Under the pieces are notes generated by a model. That model made no database searches. It had not been told where the DNA came from and saw nothing but the letters and a program-made list of their open reading frames with translations. Source: SHVO01 sp050246995 (lineage in GTDB: Bacteria; Pseudomonadota; Alphaproteobacteria; Rhodospirillales; Rhodospirillaceae). From it: DNA of 64,000 nucleotides. The stretch covers positions 124,001 to 188,000 of the forward strand of contig JBFWVA010000007.1 of NCBI GenBank assembly GCA_050246995.1, given 5' to 3'. The position numbers were made by a program, and so were the translations under genes. Positions within the stretch are counted from its first letter, which is position 1; the number at the start of each line of letters is the position of its first letter. Positions 15,673 through 25,498 of the stretch are shown in pieces.

Positions 15673-16638
15673 GTGGTGCTTATTCCAACAATGCGGGCGG
15701 TACAGGCCTTCGAGGCGGTCGCGAGATGCGGCAGCGTCACCGCCGCCGCCGAAGAGCTTTGTGTCTCGCCCGGCGCTATCAGCCAGCAAATCCACAATAT
15801 CGAGGAAGCCTTAAGCGCCAGTCTGTTCGAGCGGCGGGGCCGGTCGCTGACACTGACCTCCTGGGGCCGGATGTATTACGAGCGGGTGCGCGTGGCGTTC
15901 GACCAGTTGCGCCTGGCGCAGGACACACTGCAGTTGGCCCGCACCAAACCGGGGATCGTCATCAGCGCCCTGCCCTCGCTGGCCATGCGCTGGTTGCGGC
16001 CTCTGATCCAGGAATGGCGCGCCACGCATCCGAACGCGACGATCCGCCTGATTGGCACCGACGAAGAAGCCGCTCTGCAGAACGACCACATCGATTTCCG
16101 CCTTTCTTACGGCACCGACGCGCGCAAGTACGACCACTTCGCCGAGCTTTTTACAGATACCGTGGTGCCGGCGTGTTCGCCGGAGCTTCTCGCAAAACAT
16201 CCGGTCAGCACGCCCGCCGATATCCTTGGCGGGCCGCTCATCGACATTGAGTGGGACATCCGCCATTCGACGGCGCCGTCCTGGGCAGACTGGGCGCAGA
16301 GCGTCGATGAACCCGCGCCGAAGGCCGCCGGTGAGCTCACGTTCTCGCTCTCGGCTTCGGGACTCGACGCAGCGGTTGCCGGCGGCGGCTTCGTTCTCGC
16401 ACAGATGTCGATGATCATGGACGACCTTGAGGCGGGGCGTTTGGTCGTTCCACTCGACCGCCGCATCAGCATGCCGGAGCCTTATTTCCTGGCCTGGGAC
16501 CGCGCGGCGCTCGACCGTCCGTATGGCTCGGATTTCCGCGCGTTCCTCCTCGCGGCGGCGCGCCGTCAGGCCACGATGTCGGCCAGCCGGGATCACGCAC
16601 CGGTGCCGGCGCGCATGAAGAAAGCGGCGCGGGGTTAG
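15673..16638 (+). CDS. LysR-family transcriptional regulator, GcvA-like
   Basis: About 321 residues from the GTG at 15673, which sits 7 bases after GGGGGA; the ATG at 15691 is also possible. The N-terminal winged helix-turn-helix (RAVQAFEAVARCGSVTAAAE, LCVSPGAISQQIHNIE, LFERRGRSLTLT) is typical of the GcvA/AmpR branch. The C-terminal substrate-binding half has IVISALPSLAMRWLRPLI and DFRLSYG. LysR proteins usually control the divergent gene, here the NHL propeller. The stop is only 3 bp from the convergent hutF stop. A role in hut control is possible but unsupported. Confidence 0.85.
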   Translation: MVLIPTMRAVQAFEAVARCGSVTAAAEELCVSPGAISQQIHNIEEALSASLFERRGRSLTLTSWGRMYYERVRVAFDQLRLAQDTLQLARTKPGIVISALPSLAMRWLRPLIQEWRATHPNATIRLIGTDEEAALQNDHIDFRLSYGTDARKYDHFAELFTDTVVPACSPELLAKHPVSTPADILGGPLIDIEWDIRHSTAPSWADWAQSVDEPAPKAAGELTFSLSASGLDAAVAGGGFVLAQMSMIMDDLEAGRLVVPLDRRISMPEPYFLAWDRAALDRPYGSDFRAFLLAAARRQATMSASRDHAPVPARMKKAARG

Positions 16639-16641
16639 ACC

Positions 16642-18000
16642 TTAGAGCGCGCTCAACGCACGCATCGCGGCGGCGAACTTGCGCGCGATCTCGTCGCGGC
16701 GGTGATGACGTCCGGCCGCGACCACTTTCTTGCCCGCGACCCACACGCAATCCACCGGCGAATCGCCGCCGGTGAAGATCCAAGTGTCGAAGATATCGTC
16801 GCCTTTACGCGCGGCGAGCGCGGTTTCCGCACGGCGCAACGTGAAAAAGTCCGCCGGCGCGCCCGCTGACAAACCGCCGGGGTGCGTCCCAACCGAAAGC
16901 GCGCCGCCAACGACCGCACTTTGAAAAAGCGCGCGGCCCGTCGAATGGCTCTGGACGGCCATCACGTTGCGGGCGCGGTTGAACAGGCGCTGCGAGTATT
17001 CAAGCATCCGCAGCTCGTCATCGATGCCGATTTGAACGTTGGAATCCGAGCCGATCCCGTAGCGGCCTCCGTGGGCCAGAAAGACTTTGGCGTTGAAGAC
17101 GCCATCGCCGAGATTGGCTTCGGTGATCGGCGCGAGCCCCGCCGTCGCGCCGGAACGCGCCATGCGGATGGTTTCGCCGTCGGTCATATGAGTCGCGTGC
17201 ACGAGGCACCATTGCTCATCGACGTCATTATGGTTCAGCAGCCATTCGACGGGCCGCTGTCCGGACCAGGCGATACAGGCGTCGACTTCGCCGGTCTGTT
17301 CGGCGATGTGGATGTGAATGGGCGCGCCGCCCGCCATCTTGGCCACGTCCTTCAGTTCGTCCGGCGTCACAGCGCGCAGCGAATGGGGCGCAACACCGAC
17401 AATGCCGGTGCCCAATGGCTTCACGGCCGCGCGGGAGCCTTCCAGCAGACGGTTGTAGCCGCGCACGTCGTTGATGAAGCGGCGCTGATCGTCGCGCGGC
17501 GCGAGCCCGCCAAAGCTGGCGTGTGCGTAGAACACCGGAAGAAGCGTGAGACCGATTCCCGTTTCGCCGGCCGCCGCGGCGACACGGGACGCCATTTCCG
17601 CGACGTTGGAATAAGGTTTCCCATCGCGGTCATGATGCAGATAGTGGAACTCCCCCACGCGGGAGAAGCCGGCCTCGAGCATCTCGACATAGAGCTGCGC
17701 GGCGACCGCCTCGAGCTGCTCGGGCGAAATCTCGAGCGCAAAGCGATACATGAGATCGCGCCAGCTCCAGAAATTATCTTCGCTGGGTCCGCGCAGCTCC
17801 GTGAGCCCGGCCATGGCCCGCTGGAACGCGTGGCTGTGCAGATTGGCCATCGCGGGAAGCAGAATCGCGTGCTGTTCGTCGCCGTCGCGGGGCGGCGTAT
17901 TCGCGGTGACGGACACGGTCCGCCCGGCCTCGATCACGACCCGCACGTCGGAATTCCATCCCAGTGGAGTGAGCGCCTGGGCGGCGTGGATGACGGTCAT
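16642..18000 (-). CDS. hutF: HutF, formimidoylglutamate deiminase
   Basis: A 452-residue amidohydrolase. It carries the HutF-type metal motif MANLHSHAFQRAMAGLTE (H55 and H57), the HIHIAEQ strand, LVHATHM and the final GIGSDSNVQIG metal aspartate region. It hydrolyses N-formimino-L-glutamate to N-formylglutamate and ammonia, the fourth step of the five-step histidine route; HutG, encoded at 20870, completes it. It is transcribed away from hutI across a 114-bp region holding a HutC-type palindrome, so it is likely co-repressed. Length matches characterised HutF proteins. Confidence 0.93.
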   Translation of the reverse strand: MTVIHAAQALTPLGWNSDVRVVIEAGRTVSVTANTPPRDGDEQHAILLPAMANLHSHAFQRAMAGLTELRGPSEDNFWSWRDLMYRFALEISPEQLEAVAAQLYVEMLEAGFSRVGEFHYLHHDRDGKPYSNVAEMASRVAAAAGETGIGLTLLPVFYAHASFGGLAPRDDQRRFINDVRGYNRLLEGSRAAVKPLGTGIVGVAPHSLRAVTPDELKDVAKMAGGAPIHIHIAEQTGEVDACIAWSGQRPVEWLLNHNDVDEQWCLVHATHMTDGETIRMARSGATAGLAPITEANLGDGVFNAKVFLAHGGRYGIGSDSNVQIGIDDELRMLEYSQRLFNRARNVMAVQSHSTGRALFQSAVVGGALSVGTHPGGLSAGAPADFFTLRRAETALAARKGDDIFDTWIFTGGDSPVDCVWVAGKKVVAAGRHHRRDEIARKFAAAMRALSAL

Positions 18001-18048
18001 CAGCGGTCCTTTGAAATGAGCTAAAGCCCTTTAAAGTTGGGAGTCAGC

Positions 18049-18080
18049 TTGCTTTCGGTCTGAATATGTCTATACATTAT
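18049..18080. promoter_or_regulatory. hutF/hutI divergent promoter with HutC operator
   Basis: AATATGTCTATACATTAT (18063-18080) matches the HutC-type motif of the hutC/symporter region, with a perfect left half and five of seven bases in the right half. A TTGCTT (18049-18054) and TACATT (18073-18078) pair with an 18-bp spacer could be the hutI promoter, so the operator would cover the -10 element. Confidence 0.6.
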
Positions 18081-18114
18081 CCGGGTCGGGGCGTCTTGGA
18101 AACCGGGAATTCTC

Positions 18115-19344
18115 ATGCCAGAGGGCACAAAATCGCGAGCCACGGAAAGGCTTTTCCGCAATGCCCGCCTCGCCACCGTCGCGCCGGGACAGCCGGGACT
18201 CGGCCTCGTTGAAAAAGGCGCGGTCGCCGTCAAGCACGGCCGGATCGCCTATGCCGGTCCCGAAGCTGATCTGCCGGCCGCGCTGAAAAAGGGCGAGATC
18301 ACGGATTGCGAAGGGCGCTGGATCACCCCGGGCCTCATCGACTGCCATACCCACCTTATATATGCGGGTGACCGCGCCCATGAATTCGAGCTGCGCCTAA
18401 AGGGCGCGAGCTACGAAGAGATCGCCCGCGCCGGCGGCGGCATCGTCTCGACCGTCAAAAATTCTCGCGACGCCGATCAGAATGAACTTGTGCGCCAGAC
18501 CTTGCCCCGTCTCGACGCGCTGATGGCCGAAGGCGTCACGACCGTTGAAGTGAAGTCCGGCTACGGCCTTAACCTGGACAGCGAAACCAAGGCGCTGCGC
18601 GCCGCGCGGCAGTTGGGCGACGAACGTCCCGTCACGATCCGCACCACATTCCTTGGCGCGCACGCGGTGCCCGCCGAGGCGAAGGGCGATAAGCGCGCTT
18701 ACATCGATACCATCGTCAACGAGATGCTGCCCGCCGTGGTGAAGGAGAATCTTGCCGACGCGGTCGATGCTTTTTGTGAAGGCATCGCTTTCTCGCCGGA
18801 AGAAGTCGCGCGGGTCTTCGAGGCGGCCGCCACTTACAATCTGCCGGTAAAACTGCACGCCGATCAGCTTTCGAATCTGCGCGGCGCCATGCTGGCCGCG
18901 AAATTCAAGGCGCTGTCGGCGGATCATCTTGAGCACACCGACGAAGCCGGCGTCGCGGCGATGGCGAAGGCCGGGACCGTCGCGGTACTTCTGCCGGGCG
19001 CGTTCTACTTCATGCGCGATACGCGCCAACCCCCGATCGCGCTGTTCCGCCAGTATAACGTGCCCATGGCGGTGTCGACGGACTCGAACCCCGGCACCTC
19101 GCCGCTGACCTCCCTCCTGATGTCCATGAACATGGCCGCGACCTTGTTCCGCCTGTCTGTGGATGAGTGCATCGCGGGCGTGACGCGCGAAGCGGCCAAG
19201 GCGCTGGGTATGGCCGATGAGATCGGCACCCTGGAAGCCGGCAAGAGCGCCGACCTCGCGATCTGGAATATCGAGCGGCCCGCGGAGCTGGTCTATCGCA
19301 TGGGCTTCAACCCCTTGCATGCGCGTATCTGGAGAGGCCAATGA
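18115..19344 (+). CDS. hutI: HutI, imidazolonepropionase
   Basis: A 409-residue amidohydrolase with the metal-binding HTH (H78 and H80 in GLIDCHTHLIYAGDR), the GGGIVSTVK and VEVKSGYGL segments, LHADQLSN, and the late STDSNPGTSP metal-aspartate motif. All are diagnostic of imidazolonepropionase, which opens 4-imidazolone-5-propionate to N-formiminoglutamate (third step). The GGGAATTCTC stretch before the ATG gives a modest ribosome site. Its stop codon overlaps the hutH start by four bases (ATGA), marking the first joint of the hutI-H-G-U-D operon. Confidence 0.95.
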   Translation: MPEGTKSRATERLFRNARLATVAPGQPGLGLVEKGAVAVKHGRIAYAGPEADLPAALKKGEITDCEGRWITPGLIDCHTHLIYAGDRAHEFELRLKGASYEEIARAGGGIVSTVKNSRDADQNELVRQTLPRLDALMAEGVTTVEVKSGYGLNLDSETKALRAARQLGDERPVTIRTTFLGAHAVPAEAKGDKRAYIDTIVNEMLPAVVKENLADAVDAFCEGIAFSPEEVARVFEAAATYNLPVKLHADQLSNLRGAMLAAKFKALSADHLEHTDEAGVAAMAKAGTVAVLLPGAFYFMRDTRQPPIALFRQYNVPMAVSTDSNPGTSPLTSLLMSMNMAATLFRLSVDECIAGVTREAAKALGMADEIGTLEAGKSADLAIWNIERPAELVYRMGFNPLHARIWRGQ

Positions 19345-20873
19345 CCATTGTATTGAAGCCGGGCGCGACGAGCCTTGCCGACTGGCGCGCCATCTATCGC
19401 GGCGCTCCGGCCACACTCGACCCCGCGTGCCGCCCCGCCGTCGAGAAAAGCGCGCAGGCCGTGGCGCGCATCATCGCCAAGGGCGCGCCGGTCTATGGGA
19501 TCAATACCGGCTTTGGAAAACTGGCGAGCGTGAAGATCGAGGACGCGGACCTCACGCAGCTCCAACGCAATATCGTACTCTCGCACTCGGCAGGCGTGGG
19601 CGATCCCATGCCGACGCATGTCGCGCGCCTGATGATGGCGCTGAAACTGGCGAGCCTCGGCCAGGGCGCATCAGGAGTGCGTCCCGAGACGCTCGATATG
19701 CTCGAGGCGATGATCAAACACGACATCATCCCGGTCATTCCCAATCAGGGTTCCGTTGGCGCGTCCGGCGATCTCGCGCCGCTGTCGCATATGACATCGG
19801 TCATGATCGGGGTCGGGGAAGCTTTTACGCCAAAGGGGCGGATGAACGCGGTCGACGCCTTGAAGAGCGCGGGCCTTGCACCCATCACGCTGGGCGCCAA
19901 GGAAGGCCTCGCGCTTCTGAACGGTACGCAGTTCTCAACGGCCTATGGCCTCGCGGGTTTGTTCGAAGCCGAGACTTTGTTTCAGGCGGCGGTGGTGACC
20001 GGCGCGCTGACCACCGACGGTGCGAAAGGCTCCAATACACCGTTCGATCCGCGCATTCATGCGCTTCGCAAACATAAGGGCCAGATCGATGCGGCGGACA
20101 CGTATCGCGCGCTCATGGACGGCAGCGCGATCCGCGCCTCGCACCTCGTCAATGACAGCCGTGTCCAAGATCCTTACTGCCTGCGCTGCCAGCCGCAGGT
20201 CATGGGCGCGTGTCTGGATATGCTGCGCAATGCGGCGCGCTTCCTCGAAACCGAGGCCAACGGGGTGTCCGACAATCCGCTGATTTTCGCCGACGACAAC
20301 GAAGCGCTGTCGGGCGGCAACTTCCACGCCGAGCCGGTGGCCTTCGCGGCGGACATGATCGCAATGGCGATTTGCGAAATTGGTTCGCTCGCCGAACGCC
20401 GTCTCGCCATGCTGATCGATCCCGCGCTGTCATGCTTGCCCGCGTTCCTGACACCGAAACCGGGCCTCAACTCCGGCTTCATGATCCCGCAGGTCACCGC
20501 GGCGGCCCTCGTGTCGGAGAACAAACAGCGCGCGTATCCCGCCAGCGTCGATTCCATTCCGACCTCGGCCAACCAAGAAGATCATGTGTCCATGGCGGCG
20601 CACGGCGCGCGCCGTCTGCTGCCCATGGCGGAAACGGCGAATGCCGTGATCGCCATCGAACTCCTGGCGGCTGCTCAGGCGTGCGATTTCCTGGCCCCGC
20701 TCACCTCCAGCGCGCCGCTGGAAGCGGTGCGTAAACGTGTGCGCGCGGAAGTCCCGAAGCTTGAAGACGACCGTTATTTCCATCCGGACATCCAAAAAGC
20801 GCTCCATCTGGTGCGCTCGGGCGCGCTGGCCGAAGCGGTGAAGGGCGTGAAGCTGCCGGAGGCGACCGCATGA
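19341..20873 (+). CDS. hutH: HutH, histidine ammonia-lyase
   Basis: A 510-residue lyase with the self-forming MIO tripeptide Ala141-Ser142-Gly143 inside NQGSVGASGDLAPLSHM, the catalytic tyrosine Y52 (PVYGINTGFGKL), and the SDNPLIF and QEDHVSM helices of the aromatic ammonia-lyase family. It converts L-histidine to trans-urocanate and ammonia, the committed first step. It is coupled by ATGA overlaps to hutI upstream and hutG downstream. Length (about 510) is standard. Confidence 0.96.
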   Translation: MTIVLKPGATSLADWRAIYRGAPATLDPACRPAVEKSAQAVARIIAKGAPVYGINTGFGKLASVKIEDADLTQLQRNIVLSHSAGVGDPMPTHVARLMMALKLASLGQGASGVRPETLDMLEAMIKHDIIPVIPNQGSVGASGDLAPLSHMTSVMIGVGEAFTPKGRMNAVDALKSAGLAPITLGAKEGLALLNGTQFSTAYGLAGLFEAETLFQAAVVTGALTTDGAKGSNTPFDPRIHALRKHKGQIDAADTYRALMDGSAIRASHLVNDSRVQDPYCLRCQPQVMGACLDMLRNAARFLETEANGVSDNPLIFADDNEALSGGNFHAEPVAFAADMIAMAICEIGSLAERRLAMLIDPALSCLPAFLTPKPGLNSGFMIPQVTAAALVSENKQRAYPASVDSIPTSANQEDHVSMAAHGARRLLPMAETANAVIAIELLAAAQACDFLAPLTSSAPLEAVRKRVRAEVPKLEDDRYFHPDIQKALHLVRSGALAEAVKGVKLPEATA

Positions 20874-21688
20874 GCGCCGCTTGGCTGACGGTTATTGAAG
20901 GCAGCGCGCCGCTGATCCTGTCCATGCCGCATACCGGCACGGAACTCGCCGATATCGAATCCAAGCTGGTATCGCCCTGGATCGCGCGCAAAGACGCCGA
21001 CTGGTACATCGAGAAGCTTTACGAGTTCGGACGTGAGATGGGCGCGAGCATCGTCCGCACCGGCCTGTCGCGGACCGTGATCGACGTGAACCGCGACCCC
21101 ACGGGCGTTTCGCTCTATCCGGGCCAAGCGACGACGGAGCTGTGCCCAACCACGACCTTCGACGGCGAGCCGCTTTATAAAGACGGCCAGGCGCCGGACG
21201 AGGCTGAGATCGCGCGCCGCCGTGCGCAGTTCTACGATCCCTACCACAGCGCCATCAAAACGCAGATCGAACGCCTGCGCGCCCAGCATCCGCGCGTGGT
21301 GCTGTACGACTGCCATTCCATCCGCTCGGTGGTGCCGCGCCTGTTCGAAGGCGAACTGCCGCATTTCAACATCGGCACGAACAGCGGCAAGTCCTGCGAT
21401 CCTCGACTGGAAGCCGCCGTCGGCGCGGCCTGCGCCCGGACGAACTACAGTCACACCGTGAACGGCCGCTTCAAAGGCGGTTACATCACGCGTCACTACG
21501 GCCAGCCGGCCAATAATGTGCATGCGATCCAGATGGAGCTCGCCTGCCGTGGTTACTTGAAGGAGTGCAATGGTCCGGTCGATGAGAAGGACTGGCCCGT
21601 TGGATACGATGCGGACTACGCCGCGCCAATGCGCGCGGCGCTCACGCAGGTCTTGAACGCCTGCCTCGATTTCACAAAAAATAACTGA
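20870..21688 (+). CDS. hutG: HutG, N-formylglutamate deformylase
   Basis: A 272-residue member of the N-formylglutamate amidohydrolase family. It has PLILSMPHTGTELADIE at the start, DVNRDPTG, the LYDCHSIRS metal motif (His) and the late NVHAIQMELACR segment. It hydrolyses N-formyl-L-glutamate to glutamate and formate, following HutF. The pair HutF plus HutG, rather than a formimidoylglutamase, defines the five-step pathway. The start overlaps the hutH stop by four bases. It is not the arginase-like HutG of Klebsiella and Bacillus. Confidence 0.94.
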   Translation: MSAAWLTVIEGSAPLILSMPHTGTELADIESKLVSPWIARKDADWYIEKLYEFGREMGASIVRTGLSRTVIDVNRDPTGVSLYPGQATTELCPTTTFDGEPLYKDGQAPDEAEIARRRAQFYDPYHSAIKTQIERLRAQHPRVVLYDCHSIRSVVPRLFEGELPHFNIGTNSGKSCDPRLEAAVGAACARTNYSHTVNGRFKGGYITRHYGQPANNVHAIQMELACRGYLKECNGPVDEKDWPVGYDADYAAPMRAALTQVLNACLDFTKNN

Positions 21689-21704
21689 CCTAAGGGGACA
21701 TCAC

Positions 21705-23372
<1,668 letters not shown>

Positions 23373-23382
23373 CGCCGCTACG

Positions 23383-23946
23383 ATGCAGCTGCTTCGGTCC
23401 TCCGACTACAAGCGCATGCCGTGGAAGAACGGCGGCGGTGAGACCATCGAGATCGCGGTCTCGCCGCCCGCCGCCGACTTCGCGTCCATGGACTGGCGTC
23501 TGTCCATGGCGACCGTGGCGAGCGACGGCCCCTTCTCGTCCTTTCCGGGAATCGACCGGACTTTGTCCGTGCTGTCGGGCACCCTGCGCCTGGCCATCGA
23601 CGGCACGGCGGTCGATCTGATGGAGATGTCGCCGCCGCACAGCTTCTCGGGCGACGCGGCGACACGCGGGGCGGTGCTGCGCGGCCCCGTGACGGACCTC
23701 AATGTGATGACCCGTCGCGCGGGTTTTACCCACGAAGTGCGGCGCCTGTCGGTGATGGGCGAGAAAACGGTCACACCGGCACCGGGAACCCTGATCCTGT
23801 TCTGCCATACGGGTGCGGTGACCCTTCCCGATGGAGAAACTCTAAAAGCGCTCGATACCGCCGTGGGTGCTTCGCCGGGCGGGCCCATGACCTTCCGGGC
23901 CGAGGCCTTGTCGACCCTTTATGTAATTACAATTAGGCCTCGTTGA
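23383..23946 (+). CDS. hutD: HutD family protein
   Basis: A 187-residue bicupin-like protein with the family opening SSDYKRMPWKNGGGET and the following MDWRLSMATVASDGPFSSFPGIDR. HutD is conserved in many hut operons; in Pseudomonas it is thought to limit hut expression or sense a pathway metabolite, and it has no demonstrated enzyme activity. The ATG at 23383 lies 10 bp after hutU, so it is part of the operon. It is the last gene before a strong hairpin terminator. Confidence 0.9.
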   Translation: MQLLRSSDYKRMPWKNGGGETIEIAVSPPAADFASMDWRLSMATVASDGPFSSFPGIDRTLSVLSGTLRLAIDGTAVDLMEMSPPHSFSGDAATRGAVLRGPVTDLNVMTRRAGFTHEVRRLSVMGEKTVTPAPGTLILFCHTGAVTLPDGETLKALDTAVGASPGGPMTFRAEALSTLYVITIRPR

Positions 23947-23982
23947 AGAAATACGGGTGGCTTTGATCGCCCGATTTTCTGG

Positions 23983-24017
23983 AAAAGCGCGAAAACAGCG
24001 GGTTTTGGCGCTTTTTT
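23983..24017 (+). terminator. Terminator closing the hut operon
   Basis: A 14-base stem with one mismatch (23983-23996 against 24002-24015) and a 5-base loop, ending in six T residues. It lies 37 bp after hutD and separates hut from the Rieske oxygenase unit. Confidence 0.82.
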
Positions 24018-24164
24018 CACGTTAGTTTTCCTAAATAATATCGTACGCCAACGCGCCTTGTCGGGTGGGTCTCGTCTCCGACAATTATGCGCATCAACAA
24101 GACGCCGCCATGAAGCGGCGCTCGATCCTCCCTGGGGCTAACCGCGAGATGACTGTAACCAACG

Positions 24165-25235
24165 ATGACGAGCATGGAGCACGGGACAGAATCGCCCGCA
24201 TTCTTGAAAAACGCCTGGTACGTGGCCGCATGGGATAACGAAATCGGCCATGCCCTGACGGCGGTTACGATTTTAAACGAGAGCATCGTGATGTACCGCG
24301 ACAGCGCGGGCAAAGCCGTTGCGCTCGAGAACGCCTGCCCGCACCGCAAGCTGCCCTTGTCTATGGGGCGCCTCAAAGGCGACGAAGTGGAGTGCGGCTA
24401 TCACGGCCTCACGTTCAATCAACAAGGCGCCTGCACGCGCGCGCCGGGCGGCCAACGCATCCCCAAGGCCGCCTGCGTACATTCGTACCCGGTGGAAGAA
24501 CGCTACGGCCTGATCTGGATCTGGATGGGTGAAGAGTCGAAAGCCGATCCTTCCAAGATCATGGACGTTGCGCACTGGGGCGATGCCGATTGGGGCCTTA
24601 ATCGCGGCGACGCGATGTCGGTCGAGGCCAACTACCTCTACATGACCGACAATCTTCTGGACCCCTCGCATGTCGCCTGGGTGCACCAGACATCGTTCGG
24701 GAACGCGGCTTGCGCGGACGACGTCCCGGAGACGACCATCGCCGACAACGGCGTCATCGTGTCACGCTGGATGCGCAATACGGAGCCGGCGCCGTTCTAT
24801 CAGCCGTATCTGAAGTTTCCCGGCAACTGCGACCGTAAGCAGCACTACGAAGTGCGCTATCCAAGCCATGCCATCATCAAGGCGATTTTCGTGCCGGCCG
24901 GGACCGGCGGCGACGACAAACCGCTCCATAAGGACGTGTTCCTCATGGACAGCTATAACTTCCTGACGCCGATCAACGAGAATACGACGCGATATTACTG
25001 GTTCCAGATGCGTAACTTCGCACCGAATGATCAAGCGGTCTCCGCGGCGTTCGCAACAAGTGTCCGCACCGCGTTCGAGGAAGACAAGGCGATTGTGCAG
25101 GCCGTTCATCGCGGCATGAACAACAAGAAAAGCGACAACATCGATCTCAAGATCGACAAGGGTCCCTTGCACTTCCGCAAGCGCCTGGCGCAGATGATCG
25201 CGGCCGAGAAACCCACGCTCGCCGCCGCCGAATGA
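24165..25235 (+). CDS. Rieske non-heme iron oxygenase, VanA-like
   Basis: A 356-residue oxygenase subunit. The Rieske [2Fe-2S] ligands are C58, H60, C77 and H80 (CPHRKLPL...CGYHG). The mononuclear iron site is the N-x2-D-x2-H-x4-H motif with D166, H169 and H174, and D307 is the probable third ligand. The layout resembles vanillate O-demethylase and other single-component-oxygenase Rieske enzymes that hydroxylate or demethylate small aromatics. The ATG at 24165 is used; 24174 is an alternative. The stop overlaps the start of a ferredoxin gene, and a HisC-like gene follows. Proximity to hut makes an imidazole compound a possible substrate, but nothing in the sequence proves this. Confidence 0.85.
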   Translation: MTSMEHGTESPAFLKNAWYVAAWDNEIGHALTAVTILNESIVMYRDSAGKAVALENACPHRKLPLSMGRLKGDEVECGYHGLTFNQQGACTRAPGGQRIPKAACVHSYPVEERYGLIWIWMGEESKADPSKIMDVAHWGDADWGLNRGDAMSVEANYLYMTDNLLDPSHVAWVHQTSFGNAACADDVPETTIADNGVIVSRWMRNTEPAPFYQPYLKFPGNCDRKQHYEVRYPSHAIIKAIFVPAGTGGDDKPLHKDVFLMDSYNFLTPINENTTRYYWFQMRNFAPNDQAVSAAFATSVRTAFEEDKAIVQAVHRGMNNKKSDNIDLKIDKGPLHFRKRLAQMIAAEKPTLAAAE

Positions 25236-25486
25236 CGATCACCGTGACCTTCAAGACCTCGGGCCGGACCGTGGCCTGGACCGAGGCCGATTCCTTGCTC
25301 ACTTTCGCGGAAGAGAATGGTGTTGACGCCCCTTTCAGCTGCGGCGCCGGCGTTTGCGGCACATGCGCAACAGCCTTGCTGGAAGGCGAGGTGACCTACG
25401 TCGAAGATCCATTGTATTTGCCCGATCCCGGCGTTGTGCTGCTATGCTGCACGACACCAAAAACCTCCGTCGTCCTCGACCTCTAA
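25232..25486 (+). CDS. Stand-alone [2Fe-2S] ferredoxin, VanB C-terminal type
   Basis: An 84-residue plant-type ferredoxin with cluster cysteines C37, C42 and C45 (CGAGVCGTC) and a last ligand at C72 or C73. It matches the ferredoxin domain that ends the VanB/phthalate-dioxygenase-reductase family, but the flavin and NAD domains of those proteins are missing. The ATG overlaps the oxygenase stop (ATGA), so it is almost certainly that enzyme's electron donor. A separate reductase must be supplied from elsewhere. Confidence 0.88.
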   Translation: MTITVTFKTSGRTVAWTEADSLLTFAEENGVDAPFSCGAGVCGTCATALLEGEVTYVEDPLYLPDPGVVLLCCTTPKTSVVLDL

Positions 25487-25498
25487 GCGAGTAACCAC

